Below are positions 61,661-64,000 of a stretch of 64,000 bases of DNA, piece by piece. Position 1 is the first letter of the stretch. The number at the start of each line of letters is the position of its first letter. The notes under the pieces were generated by a model. It did no database searches, had not been told where the DNA came from, and saw only the letters and a list, made by a program, of their open reading frames with translations. The position numbers and the translations under genes are program-made. This DNA is from CAXBDP01 sp963974465 (GTDB taxonomy: Bacteria > Bacteroidota > Bacteroidia > Cytophagales > Cyclobacteriaceae), in the NCBI GenBank assembly GCA_049340005.1, contig JBMPIY010000001.1; one strand, 5' to 3'.

Positions 61661-62452
61661 ATGGATAAATTAGAGTACCTTCTTTCAATCGACCTCAATT
61701 ACCTTGTAATAGGTATCATTGTAATATTATTTACTTTGGAGCAAATTCTATCTACTCAATTTCCCTTCAGTGGTAGAGGAAGGCATTTTTGGCATAATTT
61801 CCTATTCCAGATACTTTTTATAACAATCAATATTTTCTGGGCTACCCTCACTGTTTTCATTATCGAATGGCTCAATCAAAATGAGATTGGATTATTTTTC
61901 ATGATTGAATTACCTCTATGGGTTAAGCTAATTTTAGGTCTCTTAATCCTAGATTTTGCTGCTTATTGCTTTCATAGATTATCACACCTTGTTCCTTTAA
62001 TCTGGCGCTTCCACCGCGTGCATCATAGCGACACCAAAATGGATTCCTCTACCTACTTCCGATCGCATCCGATGGAAATATTGTTATGGTTTGGCACGGC
62101 AACTATTATAGCTTGCAGCCTATTTGGTTTGGATTTACTGATTGTAGGTTTTTACCTTTTAGTACTTACGCCATTTCAGGTTATTGCGCACTCCAATCTC
62201 CGTTTTCCCACTTGGATGGATCGCACCTTTGGCTTAATATTTACAACCCCCAATTTACACAAGCTTCATCATGATAAGGATCAGAAATATACGGATTCAA
62301 ACTATGCAGACATCTTCATTTTGTGGGATAGAATTTTTGGCACTTTTAAATACAAACCTGTGGAGAAAGTAAATTTAGGACTTGACGAATTTGATAATGA
62401 CAAAAAGCAGACATTTTGGTTTTTGATAAGAAGTCCATTTATAAAGGATTAA
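61661..62452 (+). CDS. Sterol desaturase / fatty acid hydroxylase superfamily membrane protein
   Basis: The 263-residue protein has four hydrophobic helices and the three histidine boxes of the di-iron membrane oxygenases: HRLSHLVP, HRVHHSD and HKLHHDKD, with SNYADIFILWDRIFGTF after the last. It hydroxylates or desaturates a lipid in the membrane; the substrate is not visible. Last of the gene row that starts with ridA; a gap of about 165 bases without clear signals follows. Confidence 0.87.
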   Translation: MDKLEYLLSIDLNYLVIGIIVILFTLEQILSTQFPFSGRGRHFWHNFLFQILFITINIFWATLTVFIIEWLNQNEIGLFFMIELPLWVKLILGLLILDFAAYCFHRLSHLVPLIWRFHRVHHSDTKMDSSTYFRSHPMEILLWFGTATIIACSLFGLDLLIVGFYLLVLTPFQVIAHSNLRFPTWMDRTFGLIFTTPNLHKLHHDKDQKYTDSNYADIFILWDRIFGTFKYKPVEKVNLGLDEFDNDKKQTFWFLIRSPFIKD

Positions 62453-62618
62453 TTATCTGAATATTCTGAGGATAAAATTTTCTCAATTTTAACCACTCAT
62501 TGATGGACAATCTGAACATTAAAAACCCTTGATTATAGCTTTAAAAATTCACAAAAATTGGCTCATGATGGAAAGCAATAAAATTCATTATTACATATTA
62601 TTTATATAATTTTAGAAT

Positions 62619-64000
62619 ATGAAAAACTCCGTAATCTGGCTAATAGCAACCATTCTTTTCCTTTTTGGAAAGGCAGGTTTTAGTCAAGACTTTTCTTCCC
62701 CAATTAAGGTCAAATCACTCAATGAAACCACACAAATTTCGCTATCAGAAGCAGGTGCTTGGCAATATCAGCCAGTGGATGGATTTGATTGGGACAAGGA
62801 AGGAAGTTGGAGACCAATCGATATACGCTTAGCCAAAGATCAATTACCATCTGATTGGAATGGTGTTACGAAATTCCAAACATTTCTCGAAATAGACCCA
62901 AGTCTTTATGGCAAAGAAGTAAGTATTTACGGTAAAATAAGAGGCGCTGCCGAAATATATATAAATGGTGAATTAATTGGGAAAGCTGGTGAAATCGGAC
63001 AAAACCAGCGGGAGGAAAAAGCTGTAGGCAAAATACCATTCATAGTATTTAAATTAGCAGAACAGGCTATACAAAAGATAGAAATTAGGTATACGAATTT
63101 TGCAGCTGAAAAATACTGGGGCATTTCACATTCAGGATTAGATTTGTCAATAGCATTGCCATCAACAGCTGGAGAGTTAATAATTGCAGATGGTGAGGAA
63201 TTTCAAGCCGAAATCAGCCGATATCATTTCATATTTGGATTTATGGTTGCTTTGGGTCTATTGCACCTTATTCTATTTGGATTTTATCCGATTGAAATTG
63301 CTAATTTAACATGTGCTATTTTCTTCTTTTGCCTATCAGGTATCTTTCTAAGCGGCATATTCTTCAGACCAGCTGTAGCCCCGGAAGAGCTTTCCGGACT
63401 ACTGCTTTGGAAGGGCGTATTTCATATTTTAGCTGCCGTTGTCCTACAGTTTTTTATCTATCAGATCATGGACAAGAAGTTCAATTGGCTCCCCTATTTG
63501 AACTTGGTTGTAGGTCTGGTTGTACTTGTTATTACCATTCAAGATCCAGTTGCCAACAGCAGTATTAGCTATTTCTTTTTCATGTTGACGATGACTATCG
63601 GCTTAATTCTACTAATCAATGCTAGGATAGTTCACAATATGAAAGGGACTAATATCATCTTTATTTGCTTCGTAGTTTCATTCATCTTGGTATTCCCAGG
63701 CTTATTAAAAGCCACATTTGGATTATCAGTATTATGGTCGGACAAGCTGTTTTTCATGAATTTCGCTACCATTACAGCGGCAGCAGGATATTCATTTTAC
63801 CTTGCTCGTGGTGTTTCCATTACCAATCGCCAACTAAGCGAAAAACTAAGGGAAAACATGAGGTTAACCCAAGGAAAGTTGAAAGCGGAAAAAGAAAAAC
63901 AACATCTTATAGAGAAACAAAAGGAACTATTGGAACAGGAAGTTGCTGATCGTACTATAGAGTTACGCAATTCTCTTGCAACACTTAAAAAGGCCCAAGC
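62619..64000 (+). CDS. 7TM sensor histidine kinase-like protein (partial, C-terminus outside window)
   Basis: The reading frame from the ATG at 62619 stays open to the window end (about 460 residues). A signal peptide (LIATILFLFGKAGFSQ) precedes a beta-sandwich of about 170 residues like the extracellular 7TMR-DISM domain. Then come about seven membrane helices (about 205-400) and a coiled coil (QLSEKLRENMRLTQGKLKAE, ELLEQEVADRTIEL) as found just before a HisKA domain. The kinase domain itself lies outside the window, so a cyclase or regulator output cannot be excluded. A GCGGGAGG word encodes QREE. Confidence 0.8.
   Translation, partial: MKNSVIWLIATILFLFGKAGFSQDFSSPIKVKSLNETTQISLSEAGAWQYQPVDGFDWDKEGSWRPIDIRLAKDQLPSDWNGVTKFQTFLEIDPSLYGKEVSIYGKIRGAAEIYINGELIGKAGEIGQNQREEKAVGKIPFIVFKLAEQAIQKIEIRYTNFAAEKYWGISHSGLDLSIALPSTAGELIIADGEEFQAEISRYHFIFGFMVALGLLHLILFGFYPIEIANLTCAIFFFCLSGIFLSGIFFRPAVAPEELSGLLLWKGVFHILAAVVLQFFIYQIMDKKFNWLPYLNLVVGLVVLVITIQDPVANSSISYFFFMLTMTIGLILLINARIVHNMKGTNIIFICFVVSFILVFPGLLKATFGLSVLWSDKLFFMNFATITAAAGYSFYLARGVSITNRQLSEKLRENMRLTQGKLKAEKEKQHLIEKQKELLEQEVADRTIELRNSLATLKKAQ

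Larger units (their letters stand above)
2114..63015. repeat. GCGGGAGG, an over-represented 8-base word (33 copies)
   Basis: Plus-strand copies begin at 2114, 6731, 10460, 15410, 17911, 20723, 25245, 25799, 28777, 37516, 41013, 47305, 50909, 54726, 55858, 60747 and 63008. Minus-strand copies (CCTCCCGC) begin at 11394, 14727, 17495, 21248, 26890, 30049, 31085, 33562, 34542, 38381, 44974, 45402, 50512, 53986, 57666 and 60862. The base after the word is A in 17, T in 11, G in 5 and never C; the second base after it is T in 20 and never C. Five copies are intergenic. Near variants (one terminal mismatch) occur at about 12426, 16233, 24973, 26231, 29836, 32037 and 41506. Confidence 0.9.

Noticed and set aside
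1..64000. CRISPR arrays, rRNA or tRNA genes, prophage or integrase genes
   Set aside because: I looked for regularly spaced repeats, tRNA-like cloverleaf ends and phage proteins and saw none in this window.

Overview
The window is AT-rich DNA from a member of the Bacteroidota, most likely a free-living (perhaps marine) Cytophagia/Cytophagales bacterium. This rests on the SusC/SusD pair, DUF5686 and RAYT-type proteins, many lipoproteins with short lipobox signals, no clear Shine-Dalgarno sequences, and a TAnnTTTG-type -7 box in front of arsR. The assignment below phylum level is inference. 

Layout. 0-7 kb: a secreted M14-like carboxypeptidase (cut by the window edge), an MDR oxidoreductase, a small accessory island (RAYT transposase, an AT-rich gene of unknown function, flanking twin-hairpin repeats) and a DUF5686 outer-membrane protein. 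7.6-23.5 kb: ordinary chromosomal genes, namely an MBL hydrolase, cysE-cysM, an arsR-arsC pair, a thioesterase, an SDR, DinB, M28 peptidase, a PLP decarboxylase, a CDF transporter, ferritin, a histidine kinase, DegQ, a thin ferredoxin and a CoA Nudix hydrolase. 

23.7-53 kb is a pectin utilization locus. Its outer-membrane and surface part (SusC, SusD, DUF5123-like protein, two PL1 pectate lyases, GDSL acetylesterase, GH28, pectinesterase, GH105, DUF4861) lies on the minus strand. The cytoplasmic part is kduI-kduD-lacI-uxaC-uxaB (plus), uxaA (plus) and kdgK-eda-dctPQM (minus). Together they demethylate, deacetylate and cut pectin, import oligomers through SusCD, hydrolyse them to galacturonate and unsaturated uronate, move these inward by a TRAP transporter, and converge on KDG, KDPG, pyruvate and glyceraldehyde-3-phosphate. 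Five LacI-type operators sit in the three control regions, and the only regulator encoded is LacI-like. A 53-codon gene fits exactly between the pectinesterase and GH28 genes. 

53-64 kb: an NTR-like secreted protein, an ECF sigma / membrane protein / class A beta-lactamase-fold hydrolase operon bracketed by two more copies of the twin-hairpin repeat, a small coiled-coil protein, a TPR histidine kinase with LytTR regulator, RidA, an epimerase, a DUF2306 protein, a sterol-desaturase-like protein and a truncated 7TM sensor kinase. 

The strongest unexplained signal is the octamer GCGGGAGG: 33 exact copies over the window, 17 on one strand and 16 on the other, 28 of them inside genes in five different codon registers. 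That points to selection on the DNA word itself, for example as an uptake or recombination signal.
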